Assembly (NCBI GenBank): GCA_030533445.1
Contig: JARPUW010000034.1
Span: 558,001-622,000 of the forward strand
From: Cyprinodon diabolis
Lineage: Eukaryota > Chordata > Actinopteri > Cyprinodontiformes > Cyprinodontidae
DNA length: 64,000 nucleotides
Direction: 5' to 3'
Shown here: positions 49,582 to 62,617 of the stretch, one piece after another
Layout: each line of letters starts with the position of its first letter
How positions within the stretch are numbered: the first letter of the stretch is position 1
Program-made: the position numbers and the translations under genes
Notes under the pieces: generated by a model
Databases searched by the model: none
What the model saw: the letters and a program-made list of their open reading frames with translations, nothing else
Told to the model about the DNA's origin: nothing

Positions 49582-52500
49582 CTGAAAACTAACAATATAA
49601 AGTAGATTTGAGCAGATGTTTTTGGTTCCAAGCTTCAAAACAGAAGTTGAGGCCAAAACGCTCATTTCACAGTGAGATAATGCCATTTTGGCCTCTGGAG
49701 TTGTAACAGACAAACCATTAATGATACAGCCATGATCTTTTCTGGCAATCATCTAGAGCTGAAAACTAACAATATAAAGTAGATTTGACAGGATGTTTTT
49801 GGTTCCAAGCTTCAAATCAGAAGTTGAGGCCAAAACGCTCTTTTCACAGTGAGATAATGCCATTTTGGCCTCTGGAGTTGTAACAGACAAACCATTAATG
49901 ATACAGCCATGATCTTTTCTGGCAATCATCTAGAGCAGAAAACTAACAATATAAAGTAGATTTGAGCAGATGTTTTTGGTTCCAAGCTTCAAATCAGAAG
50001 GTTGAGGCCAAAACGCTCATTTCACAGTGAGATAATGTCATTTTGGCCTCTGGAGTTGTAACAGAAAAACCATTAATGTTACAGCCATGATCTTTTCTGG
50101 CAATCATCTAGAGCTGAAAACTAACAATATAAAGTAGATTTGAGCAGATGTTTTTGGTTCCAAGCTTCAAATCAGAAGGTTGAGGCCAAAACGCTCTTTT
50201 CACAGTGAGATAATGCCATTTTGGCCTCTGGAGTTGTAACAGACAAACCATTAATGATACAGCCATGATCTTTTCTGGCAATCATCTAGAGCAGAAAACT
50301 AACAATTTAAAGTAGATTTGAGCAGATGTTTATGGTTCCAAGCTTCAAAACAGAAGTTGAGGCCAAAACGCTCATTTCACAGTGAGATAATGCCATTTTG
50401 GCCTCTGGAGTTGTAACAGACAAACCATTAATGATACAGCCATGATCTTTTCTGGCAATCATCTAGAGCTGAAAACTAACAATATAAAGTAGATTTGAGC
50501 AGATGTTTTTGGTTCCAAGCTTCAAATCAGAAGGTTGAGGCCAAAACGCTCTTTTCACAGTGAGATAATGCCATTTTGGCCTCTGGAGTTGTAACAGACA
50601 AACCATTAATGATACAGCCATGATCTTTTCTGGCAATCATCTAGAGCTGAAAACTAACAATATAAAGTAGATTTGAGCAGATGTTTTTGGTTCCAAGCTT
50701 CAAATCAGAAGGTTGAGGCCAAAACGCTCATTTCACAGTGAGATAATGTCATTTTGGCCTCTGGAGTTGTAACAGAAAAAACATTAATGATACAGCCATG
50801 ATCTTTTCTGGCAGTCATCTAGAGCTGAAAACTAACAATATAAAGTAGATTTGAGCAGATGTTTTTGGTTCCAAGCTTCAAAACAGAAGTTGAGGCCAAA
50901 ACGCTCATTTCACAGTGAGATAATGCCATTTTGGCCTCTGGAGTTGTAACAGACAAACCATTAATGATACAGCCATGATCTTTTCTGGCAATCATCTAGA
51001 GCTGAAAACTAACAATATAAAGTAGATTTGAGCAGATGTTTTTGGTTCCAAGCTTCAAATCAGAAGGTTGAGGCCAAAACGCTAATTTCACAGTGAGATA
51101 ATGCAATTTTGGCCTCTGGAGTTGTAACAGACAAACCTTTAATGATACAGCCATAATCTTTTCTGGCAATCATCTAGAGCTGAAAACTAACAATATAAAG
51201 TAGATTTGACAGGATGTTTTTGGTTCCATGCTTCAAATCAGAAGTTGAGGCCAAAACGCTCTTTTCACAGTGAGATAATGCCATTTTGGCCTCTGGAGTT
51301 GTAACAGACAAACCATTAATGATACAGCCATGATCTTTTCTGGCAATCATCTAGAGCAGAAAACTAACAATATAAAGTAGATTTGAGCAGATGTTTTTGG
51401 TTCCAAGCTTCAAATCAGAAGGTTGAGGCCAAAACGCTCATTTCACAGTGAGATAATGTCATTTTGGCCTCTGGAGTTGTAACAGAAAAACCATTAATGT
51501 TACAGCCATGATCTTTTCTGGCAATCATCTAGAGCTGAAAACTGACAATATAAAGTAGATTTGAGCAGATGATTTTGGTTCCAAGCTTCAAATCAGAAGG
51601 TTGAGGCCAAAACGCTCTTTTCACAGTGAGATAATGCCATTTTGGCCTCTGGAGTTGTAACAGACAAACCATTAATGATACAGCCATGATCTTTTCTGGC
51701 AATCATCTAGAGCAGAAAACTAACAATTTAAAGTAGATTTGAGCAGATGTTTTTGGTTCCAAGCTTCAAAACAGAAGTTGAGGCCAAAACGCTCATTTCA
51801 CAGTGAGATAATGCCATTTTGGCCTCTGGAGTTGTAACAGACAAACCATTAATGATACAGCCATGATCTTTTCTGGCAATCATCTAGAGCTGAAAACTAA
51901 CAATATAAAGTAGATTTGAGCAGATGTTTTTGGTTCCAAGCTTCAAATCAGAAGGTTGAGGCCAAAACGCTCTTTTCACAGTGAGATAATGCCATTTTGG
52001 CCTCTGGAGTTGTAACAGACAAACCATTAATGATACAGCCATGATCTTTTCTGGCAATCATCTAGAGCTGAAAACTAACAATATAAAGTAGATTTGAGCA
52101 GATGTTTTTGGTTCCAAGCTTCAAATCAGAAGGTTGAGGCCAAAACGCTCATTTCACAGTGAGATAATGTCATTTTGGCCTCTGGAGTTGTAACAGAAAA
52201 ACCATTAATGATACAGCCATGATCTTTTCTGGCAGTCATCTAGAGCTGAAAACTAACAATATAAAGTAGATTTGAGCAGATGTTTTTGGTTCCAAGCTTC
52301 AAAACAGAAGTTGAGGCCAAAACGCTCATTTCACAGTGAGATAATGCCATTTTGGCCTCTGGAGTTGTAACAGACAAACCATTAATGATACAGCCATGAT
52401 CTTTTCTGGCAATCATCTAGAGCTGAAAACTAACAATATAAAGTAGATTTGAGCAGATGTTTATGGTTCCAAGCTTCAAATCAGAAGGTTGAGGCCAAAA

Positions 52501-54732
52501 CGCTCTTTTCACTGTGAGATAATGCCATTTTGGCCTCTGGAGTTGTAACAGACAAACCATTAATGATACAGCCATAATCTTTTCTGGCAATCATCTAGAG
52601 CTGAAAACTAACAATATAAAGTAGATTTGAGCAGATGTTTTTGGTTCCAAGCTTCAAAACAGAAGTTGAGGCCAAAACGGTCTTTTCACAGTGAGATAAT
52701 GTCATTTTGGCCTCTGGAGTTGTAACAGAAAAACCATTAATGTTACAGCCATGATCTTTTCTGGCAATCATCTAGACCTCAAAACTAACAATATAAAGTA
52801 GATTTGAGCAGATGTTTTTGGTTCCAAGCTTCAAATCAGAAGGTTGAGGCCAAAACGCTCTTTTCACAGTGAGATAATGCCATTTTGTACTCTGGAGTTG
52901 TAACAGACAAACCATTAATGATACAGCCATGATCTTTTCTGGCAATCATCTAGAGCTGAAAACTAACAATATAAAGTAGATTTGAGCAGATGTTTTTGGT
53001 TCCAAGCTTCAAATCAGAAGGTTGAGGCCAAAACGCTCTTTTCACTGTGAGATAATGCCATTTTGGCCTCTGGAGTTGTAACAGACAAACCATTAATGAT
53101 ACAGCCAAGATCTTTTCTGGCAATCATCTAGAGCTGATAACTAACAATATAAAGTAGATTTGAGCAGATGTTTTTGGTTCCAAGCTTCAAATCAGAAGGT
53201 TGAGGCCAAAACGCTCTTTTCACAGTGAGATAATGCCATTTTGGCCTCTGGAGTTGTAACAGACAAACCATTAATGATACAGCCAAGATCTTTTCTGGCA
53301 ATCATCTAGAGCTGATAACTAACAATATAAAGTAGATTTGAGCAGATGTTTTTGGTTCCAAGCTTCAAATCAGAAGGTTGAGGCCAAAAAGCTCTTTTCA
53401 CAGTGAGATAATGCCATTTTGGCCTCTGGAGTTGTAACAGACAAACCATTAATGATAGAGCCATGATCTTTTCTGGCAATCATCTAGAGCTGAAAACTAA
53501 CAATATAAAGTAGATTTGAGCAGATGTTTATGGTTCCAAGCTTCAAAACTGAAGTTGAGGCCAAAACGCTCTTTTCACAGTGAGATAATGCCATTTTGGC
53601 CTCTGGAGTTGTAACAGACAAACCATTAATGATACAGCCATGATCTTTTCTGGCAATCATCTAGAGCTGAAAACTAACAACATAAAGTAGATTTGAGCAG
53701 ATGTTTTTGGTTCCAAGCTTCAAATCAGAAGGTTGAGGCCAAAACGTTCTTTTCACAGTGAGATAATGCCATTTTGGCCTCTGGAGTTGTAACAGACAAA
53801 CCATTAATGATACAGCCATGATCTTTTCTGGCAATCATCTAGAGCTGAAAACTAACAATATAAAGTAGATTTGAGCAGATGTTTTTGGTTCCAAGCTTCA
53901 AATCAAAAGGTTGAGGCCAAAACGCTCATTTCACTGTGAGATAATGCCATTTTGGCCTCTGGAGTTGTAACAGACAAACCATTAATGATACAGCCATAAT
54001 CTTTTCTGGCAATCATCTAGAGCTGAAAACTAACAATATAAAGTAGATTTGAGCAGATGTTATTGGTTCCAAGCTTCAAAACAGAAGTTGAGGCCAAAAC
54101 GCTCATTTCACAGTGAGATAATGCCATTTTGGCCTCTGGAGTTGTAACAGACAAACCATTAATGATACAGCCATGATCTTTTCTGGCAATCATCTAGAGC
54201 TGAAAACTAACAATATAAAGTAGATTTGAGCAGATGTTTTTGGTTCCAAACTTCAAATCAGAAGGTTGAGGCCAAAACGCTCTTTTCACAGTGAGATAAT
54301 GCCATTTTGGCCTCTGGAGTTGTAACAGACAAACCATTAATGATACAGCCATGATCTTTTCTGGCAATCATCTAGAGCTGAAAACTAACAATATAAAGTA
54401 GATTTGAGCAGATGTTTTTGGTTCCAAGCTTCAAATCAGAAGGTTGAGGCCAAAACGCTCTTTTCACAGTGAGATAATGCCATTGTGGCCTCTGGAGTTG
54501 TAACAGACAAACCATTAATGATACAGCCATGATCTTTTCTGGCAATCATCTAGAGCTGAAAACTAACAATATAAAGTAGATTTGAGCAGATGTTTATGGT
54601 TCCAAGCTTCAAAACAGAAGTTGAGGATAAAACGCTCATTTCACAGTGAGATAATGCCATTTTGGCCGCTGGAGTTGTAACAGACAAACCATTAATGATA
54701 CAGCCATGATCTTTTCTGGCAATCATCTAGAG
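49582..54732 (+). repeat. 5151-bp tandem duplication, copy 2 (family D)
   Basis: This is a directly adjacent copy of the preceding block: TGACAGG at 49786, CAGAAAAAACATT at 50773, CATGC at 51227, GTACTC at 52887, GAGGATAAAACG at 54623. After about 54.78 kb the sequence departs from copy 1 (AAATCAGAAGTTG in place of AAAACAGAAGTTG), which places the right edge there. Apparent identity over about 5 kb implies a very recent event, or an assembly duplication. Confidence 0.88.
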
Positions 54733-57700
54733 CTGAAAACTAACAATATAAAGTAGATTTGAGCAGATGTTTTTGGTTCCAAGCTTCAAATCAGAAGTTG
54801 AGGCCAAAACGCTCATTTCACAGTGAGATAATGCCATTTTGGCCGCTGGAGTTGTAACAGACAAACCATTAATGATACAGCCATGATCTTTTCTGGCAAT
54901 CATCTAGAGCTGAAAACTAACAATATAAAGTAGATTTGAGCAGATGTTTTTGGTTCCAAGCTTCAAATCAGAAGGTTGAGGCCAAAACGCTCTTTTCACT
55001 GTGAGATAATGCCATTTTGGCCTCTGGAGTTGTAACAGACAAACCATTAATGATACAGCCATGATCTTTTCTGGCAATCATCTAGAGCTGAAAACTAACA
55101 ATATAAAGTAGATTTGAGCAGATGTTTTTGGTTCCAAGCTTCAAATCAGAAGGTTGAGGCCCAAACGCTCTTTTAACAGTGAGATAATGCCATTTTGGCC
55201 TCTGGAGTTGTAACAGACAAACCATTAATGATACAGCCATGATCTTTTCTGGCAATCATCTAGAGCTGAAAACTAACAATATAAAGTAGATTTGAGCAGT
55301 TGTTTATGGTTCCAAGCTTCAAAACAGAAGTTGAGGCCAAAACGCTCATTTCACAGTGAGATAATGCCATTTTGGCCTCTGGAGTTGTAACAGACAAACC
55401 ATTAATGATAGAGCCAAGATCTTTTCTTGCAATCATCTAGAGCTGAAAACTAACAATATAAAGTAGATTTGAGCAGATGTTTTTGGTTCCAAGCTTCAAA
55501 TCAGAAGGTTGAGGCCAAAACGCTCTTTTCACAGTGAGATAATGCCATTTTGGCCTCTGGAGTTGTAACAGACAAACCATTAATGATAGAGCCAAGATCT
55601 TTTCTTGCAATCATCTAGAGCTGAAAACTAACAATATAAAGTAGATTTGAGCAGATGTTTATGGTTCCAAGCTTCAAAACAGAAGTTGAGGCCAAAACGC
55701 TCATTTCACAGTGAGATAATGCCATTTTGGCCTCTGGAGTTGTAACAGACAAACCATTAATGATACAGCCATGATCTTTTCTGGCAATCATCTAGAGCTG
55801 AAAACTAACAATATAAAGTAGATTTGAGCAGATGTTTTTGGTTCCAAGCTTCAAAACAGAAGTTGAGGCCAAAACGCTCATTTCACAGTGAGATAATGCC
55901 ATTTTGGCCTCTGGAGTTGTAACAGACAAACCATTAATGATACAGCCATGATCTTTTCTGGCAATCATCTAGAGCTGAAAACTAACAATATAAAGTAGAT
56001 TTGAGCAGATGTTTTTGGTTCCAAGCTTCAAAACAGAAGTTGAGGCCAAAACGCTCATTTCACAGTGAGATAATGCCATTTTGGCCTCTGGAGTTGTAAC
56101 AGACATACCATTAATGATACAGCCACGATCTTTTCTGGCAATCATCTAGAGCTGAAAACTAACAATATAAAGTAGATTTGAGCAGATGTTTTTGGTTCCA
56201 AGCTTCAAATCAGAAGGTTTAGGCCAAAATGCTCTTTTCACAGTGAGATAATGCCATTTTGGCCTCTGGAGTTGTAACAGACAAACCATTAATGATACAG
56301 CCATGATCTTTTCTGGCAATCATCTAGAGCTGAAAACTAACAATATAAAGTAGATTTGAGCAGATGTTTTTGGTTCCAAGCTTCAAATCAGAAGGTTGAG
56401 GCCAAAACGCTCTTTTCACAGTGAGATAATGCCATTTTGGCCTCTGGAGTTGTAACAGACAAACCATTAATGATACAGCCATGATATTTTCTGGCAATCA
56501 TCTAGAGCTGAAAACTAACAATATAAAGTAGATTTGAGCAGATGTTTATGGTTCCAAGCTTCAAAACGGAAGTTGAGGCCAAAACGCTCTTTTCACAGTG
56601 AGATAATGCCATTTTGGCCTCTGGAGTTGTAACAGACAAACCATTAATGATACAGCCATGATCTTTTCTGGCAATCATCTAGAGCTGAAAACTAACAATA
56701 TAAAGTAGATTTGAGCAGATGTTTTTGGTTCCAAGCTTCAAAACAGAAGTTGAGGCCAAAACGCTCATTTCACAGTGAGATAATGCCATTTTGGCCTCTG
56801 GAGTTGTAACAGACAAACCATTAATGATACAGCCATAATCTTTTCTGGCAATCATCTAGAGCTGAAAACTAACAATATAAAGTAGATTTGAGCAGATGTT
56901 TTTGGTTCCAAGCTTCAAATCAGAAAGTTGAGGCCAAAACGCTCTTTTCACAGTGAGATAATGCCATTTTGGCCTCTGGAGTTGTAAAAGACAAACCATT
57001 AATGATACAGCCATGATATTTTCTGGCAATCATCTAGAGCTGAAAACTAACAATATAAAGTAGATTTGAGCAGATGTTTTTGGTTCCAAGCTTCAAATCA
57101 GAAGGTTGAGGCCATAACGCTCTTTTCACAGTGAGATAATGCCATTTTGGCCTCTGGAGTTGTAACAGACAAACCATTAATGATATAGCCATGATCTTTT
57201 CTGGCAATCATCTAGAGCTGAAAACTAACAATATAAAGTAGATTTGAGCAGATGTTTATGGTTCCAAGCTTCAAAACAGAAGTTGAGGCCAAAACGCTCT
57301 TTTCACAGTGAGATAATGCCATTTTGGCCTCTGGAGTTGTAACAGACAAACCATTAATGATACAGCCATGATCTTTTCTGGCAATCATCTAGAGCTGAAA
57401 ACTAACAATATAAAGTAGATTTGAGCAGATGTTTATGGTTCCAAGCTTCAAAACAGAAGTTGAGGCCAAAACGCTCATTTCACAGTGAGATAATGCCATT
57501 TTGGCCTCTGGAGTTGTAACAGACAAACCATTAATGATACAGCCATGATCTTTTCTGGCAATCATCTAGAGCTGAAAACTAACAATATAAAGTAGATTTG
57601 AGCAGATGTTTTTGGTTCCAAGCTTCAAAACAGAAGTTGAGGCCAAAACGCTCATTTCACAGTGAGATAATGCCATTTTGGCCTCTGGAGTTGTAACAGA

Positions 57701-58893
57701 CAAACCATTAATGATACAGCCATGATCTTTTCTGGCAATCATCTAGAGCTGAAAACTAACAATATAAAGTAGATTTGAGCAGATGTTTTTGGTTCCAAGC
57801 TTCAAATCAGAAGGTTGAGGCCAAAACGCTCTTTTCACAGTGAGATAATGCCATTTTGGCCTCTGGAGTTGTAACAGACAAACCATTAATGATACAGCCA
57901 TGATATTTTCTGGCAATCATCTAGAGCTGAAAACTAACAATATAAAGTAGATTTGAGCAGATGTTTTTGGTTCCAAGCTTCAAATCAGAAGGTTTAGGCC
58001 AAAACGCTCTTTTCACAGTGAGATAATGCCATTTTGGCCTCTGGAGTTGTAACAGACAAACCATTAATGATACAGCCATGATCTTTTCTGGCAATCATCT
58101 AGAGCTGAAAACTAACAATATAAAGTAGATTTGAGCATATGTTTATGGTTCCAAGCTTCAAAACAGAAGTTGAGGCCAAAACGCTCTTTTCACAGTGAGA
58201 TAATGCCATTTTGGCCTCTGGAGTTGTAACAGACAAACCATTAATGATACAGCCATGATCTTTTCTGGCAATCATCTAGAGCTGAAAACTAACAATATAA
58301 AGTAGATTTGAGCAGATGTTTATGGTTCCAAGCTTCAAAACAGAAGTTGAGGCCAAAACGCTCTTTTCACAGTGAGATAATGCCATTTTGGCCTCTGGAG
58401 TTGTAACAGACAAACCATTAATGATACAGCCATGATCTTTTCTGGCAATCATCTAGAGCTGAAAACTAACAATATAAAGTAGATTTGAGCAGATGTTTTT
58501 GGTTCCAAGCTTCAAAACAGAAGTTGAGGCCAAAACGCTCATTTCACAGTGAGATAATGCCATTTTGGGCTCTGGAGTTGTAACAGACAAACCATTAATG
58601 ATACAGCCATAATCTTTTCTGGCAATCATCTAGAGCTGAAAACTAACAATATAAAGTAGATTTGAGCAGATGTTTTTGGTTCCAAGCTTCAAAACAGAAG
58701 TTGAGGCCAAAACGCTCATTTCACAGTGAGATAATGCCATTTTGGCCTCTGGAGTTGTAACAGACAAACCATTAATGATACAGCCATGATCTTTTCTGGC
58801 AATCATCTAGAGCTGAAAACTAACAATATAAAGTAGATTTGAGCAGATGTTTTTGGTTCCAAGCTTCAAATCAGAAGTTGAGGCCAAAACGCT
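54733..58893 (+). repeat. Less ordered satellite monomers
   Basis: These are ordinary 177/178-bp units with many private substitutions and no long HOR that I could trace. Markers are a second GGCCGCTGG near 54842, TTTTAACAGTG near 55171, GCAGTTGTTT near 55296, the adjacent GATAGAGCCAAGATC pair at about 55.41 and 55.59 kb, AGACATACC at 56102, GATATTTTC at about 56.48, 57.01 and 57.90 kb, GGTTTAGGCC at 56216 and 57991, and GAGCATATG near 58133. Nothing other than satellite was seen. Confidence 0.8.
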
Positions 58894-60134
58894 CATTTCA
58901 CAGTGAGATAATGCCATTTTGGCCTCTGGAGTTGTAACAGACAAACCATTAATGATACAGCCATGATCTTTTCTGGCAATCATCTAGAGCTGAAAACTAA
59001 CAATATAAAGTAGATTTGAGCAGATGTTTTTGGTTCCAAGCTTCAAAACAGAAGTTGAGGCCAAAACGCTCATTTCACAGTGAGATAATGCCATTTTGGC
59101 CTCTGGAGTTGTAACAGACATACCATTAATGATACAGCCACGATCTTTTCTGGCAATCATCTAGAGCTGAAAACTAACAATATAAAGTAGATTTGAGCAG
59201 ATGTTTTTCGTTCCAAGCTTCAAAACAGAAGTTGAGGCCAAAACGCTCATTTCACAGTGAGATAATGCCATTTTGGCCTCTGGAGTTGTAACAGACAAAC
59301 CATTAATGATACAGCCATAATCTTTTCTGGCAATCATCTAGAGCTGAAAACTAACAATATAAAGTAGATTTGAGCAGATGTTTTTGGTTCCAAGCTTCAA
59401 AACAGAAGTTGAGGCCAAAACGCTCATTTCACAGTGAGATAATGCCATTTTGGCCTCTGGAGTTGTAACAGACAAACCATTAATGATACAGCCATGATCT
59501 TTTCTGGCAATCATCTAGAGCTGAAAACTAACAATATAAAGTAGATTTGAGCAGATGTTTTTGGTTCCAAGCTTCAAATCAGAAGGTTGAGGCCAAAACG
59601 CTCTTTTCACAGTGAGATAATGCCATTTTGGCCTCTGGAGTTGTAACAGACAAACCATTAATGATACAGCCATGATCTTTTCTGGCAATCATCTAGAGCT
59701 GAAAACTAACAATATAAAGTAGATTTGAGCAGATGTTTTTGGTTCCAAGCTTCAAAACAGAAGTTGAGGCCAAAACGCTCATTTCACAGTGAGATAATGC
59801 CATTTTGGCCTCTGGAGTTGTAACAGACAAACCATTAATGATACAGCCATGATCTTTTCTGGCAATCATCTAGAGCTGAAAACTAACAATATAAAGTAGA
59901 TTTGAGCAGATGTTTTTGGTTCCAAGCTTCAAATCAGAAGGTTGAGGCCAAAACGCTCTTTTCACAGTGAGATAATGCCATTTTGGCCTCTGGAGTTGTA
60001 ACAGACAAACCATTAATGATACAGCCATGATCTTTTCTGGCAATCATCTAGAGCTGAAAACTAACAATATAAAGTAGATTTGAGCAGATGTTTTTGGTTC
60101 CAAGCTTCAAAACAGAAGTTGAGGCCAAAACGCT
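58894..60134 (+). repeat. Local 7-monomer HOR, copy 1 (1241 bp)
   Basis: AGACATACC with CCACGATC (TACC at 59121) and CCATAATC (CATAA at 59316) recur exactly 1241 bp later in the same monomer series (five short and two long units). Private changes in this copy are AAATCAGAAGTTG near 58867 just before it and TTTTTCGTTCC near 59205. Confidence 0.85.
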
Positions 60135-61375
60135 CATTTCACAGTGAGATAATGCCATTTTGGCCTCTGGAGTTGTAACAGACAAACCATTAATGATACA
60201 GCCATGATCTTTTCTGGCAATCATCTAGAGCTGAAAACTAACAATATAAAGTAGATTTGAGCAGATGTTTTTGGTTCCAAGCTTCAAAACAGAAGTTGAG
60301 GCCAAAACGCTCATTTCACAGTGAGATAATGCCATTTTGGCCTCTGGAGTTGTAACAGACATACCATTAATGATACAGCCACGATCTTTTCTGGCAATCA
60401 TCTAGAGCTGAAAACTAACAATATAAAGTAGATTTGAGCAGATGTTTTTGGTTCCAAGCTTCAAAACAGAAGTTGAGGCCAAAACGCTCATTTCACAGTG
60501 AGATAATGCCATTTTGGCCTCTGGAGTTGTAACAGACAAACCATTAATGATACAGCCATAATCTTTTCTGGCAATCATCTAGAGCTGAAAACTAACAATA
60601 TAAAGTAGATTTGAGCAGATGTTTTTGGTTCCAAGCTTCAAAACAGAAGTTGAGGCCAAAACGCTCATTTCACAGTGAGATAATGCCATTTTGGCCTCTG
60701 GAGTTGTAACAGACAAACCATTAATGATACAGCCATGATCTTTTCTGGCAATCATCTAGAGCTGAAAACTAACAATATAAAGTAGATTTGAGCAGATGTT
60801 TTTGGTTCCAAGCTTCAAATCAGAAGGTTGAGGCCAAAACGCTCTTTTCACAGTGAGATAATGCCATTTTGGCCTCTGGAGTTGTAACAGACAAACCATT
60901 AATGATACAGCCATGATCTTTTCTGGCAATCATCTAGAGCTGAAAACTAACAATATAAAGTAGATTTGAGCAGATGTTTTTGGTTCCAAGCTTCAAAACA
61001 GAAGTTGAGGCCAAAACGCTCATTTCACAGTGAGATAATGCCATTTTGGCCTCTGGAGTTGTAACAGACAAACCATTAATGATACAGCCATGATCTTTTC
61101 TGGCAATCATCTAGAGCTGAAAACTAACAATATAAAGTAGATTTGAGCAGATGTTTTTGGTTCCAAGCTTCAAATCAGAAGGTTGAGGCCAAAACGCTCT
61201 TTTCACAGTGAGATAATGCCATTTTGGCCTCTGGAGTTGTAACAGACAAACCATTAATGATAGAGCCATGATCTTTTCTGGCAATCATCTAGAGCTGAAA
61301 ACTAACAATATAAAGTAGATTTGAGCAGATGTTTTTGGTTCCAAGCTTCAAAACAGAAGTTGAGGCCAAAACGCT
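60135..61375 (+). repeat. Local 7-monomer HOR, copy 2 (1241 bp)
   Basis: TACC is at 60362 and CATAA at 60557, both 1241 bp after copy 1, and the short/long unit order is the same. The last monomer (from 61199) carries GATAGAGCC and also begins the following 8-monomer repeat, so the two local HORs overlap by one unit. Confidence 0.85.
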
Positions 61376-62617
61376 CATTTCACAGTGAGATAATGCCATT
61401 TTGGCCTCTCGAGTTGTAACAGACAAACCATTAATGATACAGCCATGATCTTTTCTGGCAATCATCTAGAGCTGAAAACTAACAATATAAAGTAGATTTG
61501 AGCAGATGTTTTTGGTTCCAAGCTTCAAATCAGAAGTTGAGGCCAAAACGCTCTTTTCACAGTGAGATAATGCCATTTTGGCCTCTGGAGTTGTAACAGA
61601 CAAACCATTAATGATAGAGCCATGATCTTTTCTGGCAATCATCTAGAGCTGAAAACCAACAATATAAAGTAGATTTGAGCAGATGTTTATGGTTCCAAGC
61701 TTCAAAATAGAAGTTGAGGCCAAAACGCTCTTTTCACAGTGAGATAATGCCATTTTGGCCTCTGGAGTTGTAACAGACAAACCATTAATGATACAACCAT
61801 GATCTTTTCTGGCAATCATCTAGAGCTGAAAACTAACAATATAAAGTAGATTTGAGCAGATGTTTTTGGTTCCAAGCTTCAAAATAGAAGTTGAGGCCAA
61901 AACGCTCATTTCACAGTGAGATAATGCCATTTTGGCCTCTGGAGTTGTAACAGACAAACCATTAATGATACAGCCATGATCTTTTCTGGTAATCATCTAG
62001 AGCTGAAAACTAACAATATAAAGTAGATTTGAGCAGATGTTTTTGGTTCCAAGCTTCAAAACAGAAGTTGAGGCCAAAACGCTCATTTCACAGTGAGATA
62101 ATGCCATTTTGGCCTCTGGAGTTGTAACAGACAAACCATTAATGATACAGCCATGATCTTTTCTGGCAATCATCTAGAGCTGAAAAACTAACAATATAAA
62201 GTAGATTTGAGCAGATGTTTTTGGTTCCAAGCTTCAAATCAGAAGGTTGAGGCCAAAACGCTCTTTTCACAGTGAGATAATGCCATTTTGGCCTCTGGAG
62301 TTGTAACAGACAAACCATTAATGATACAGCCATGATCTTTTCTGGCAATCATCTAGAGCTGAAAACTAACAATATAAAGTAGATTTGAGCAGATGTTTTT
62401 GGTTCCCAGCTTCAAAACAGAAGTTGAGGCCAAAACGCTCATTTCACAGTGAGATAATGCCATTTTGGCCTCTGGAGTTGTAACAGACAAACCATTAATG
62501 ATACAGCCATGATCTTTTCTGGCAATCTTCTAGAGCTGAAAACTAACAATATAAAGTAGATTTGAGCAGATGTTTTTGGTTCCAAGCTTCAAATCAGAAG
62601 GTTGAGGCCAAAACGCT
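61199..62617 (+). repeat. Local 8-monomer HOR, copy 1 (1419 bp)
   Basis: GATAGAGCC (61259), CTCTCGAGTTG (CTCGAG at 61408), GAAAACCAAC (61651), AAAATAGAAG, ATACAACC and CTGGTAATC (GGTAATC at 61988) all recur 1419 bp later. A one-base insertion gives GAAAAACTAAC at 62182, a rare internal indel that shifts the minus-strand frame. Confidence 0.85.

Noticed and set aside
56106..59120. A further 17-monomer HOR suggested by the 3015-bp spacing of AGACATACC units
   Set aside because: Other rare variants nearby (GGTTTAGGCC, GATATTTTC) do not repeat at 3015 bp, so the spacing may be coincidence.
62139..62348. 69-codon open frame on the minus strand
   Set aside because: It results from two frame changes, a 178-bp unit and the extra A at 62183-62187. 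This is a product of indels in satellite DNA.
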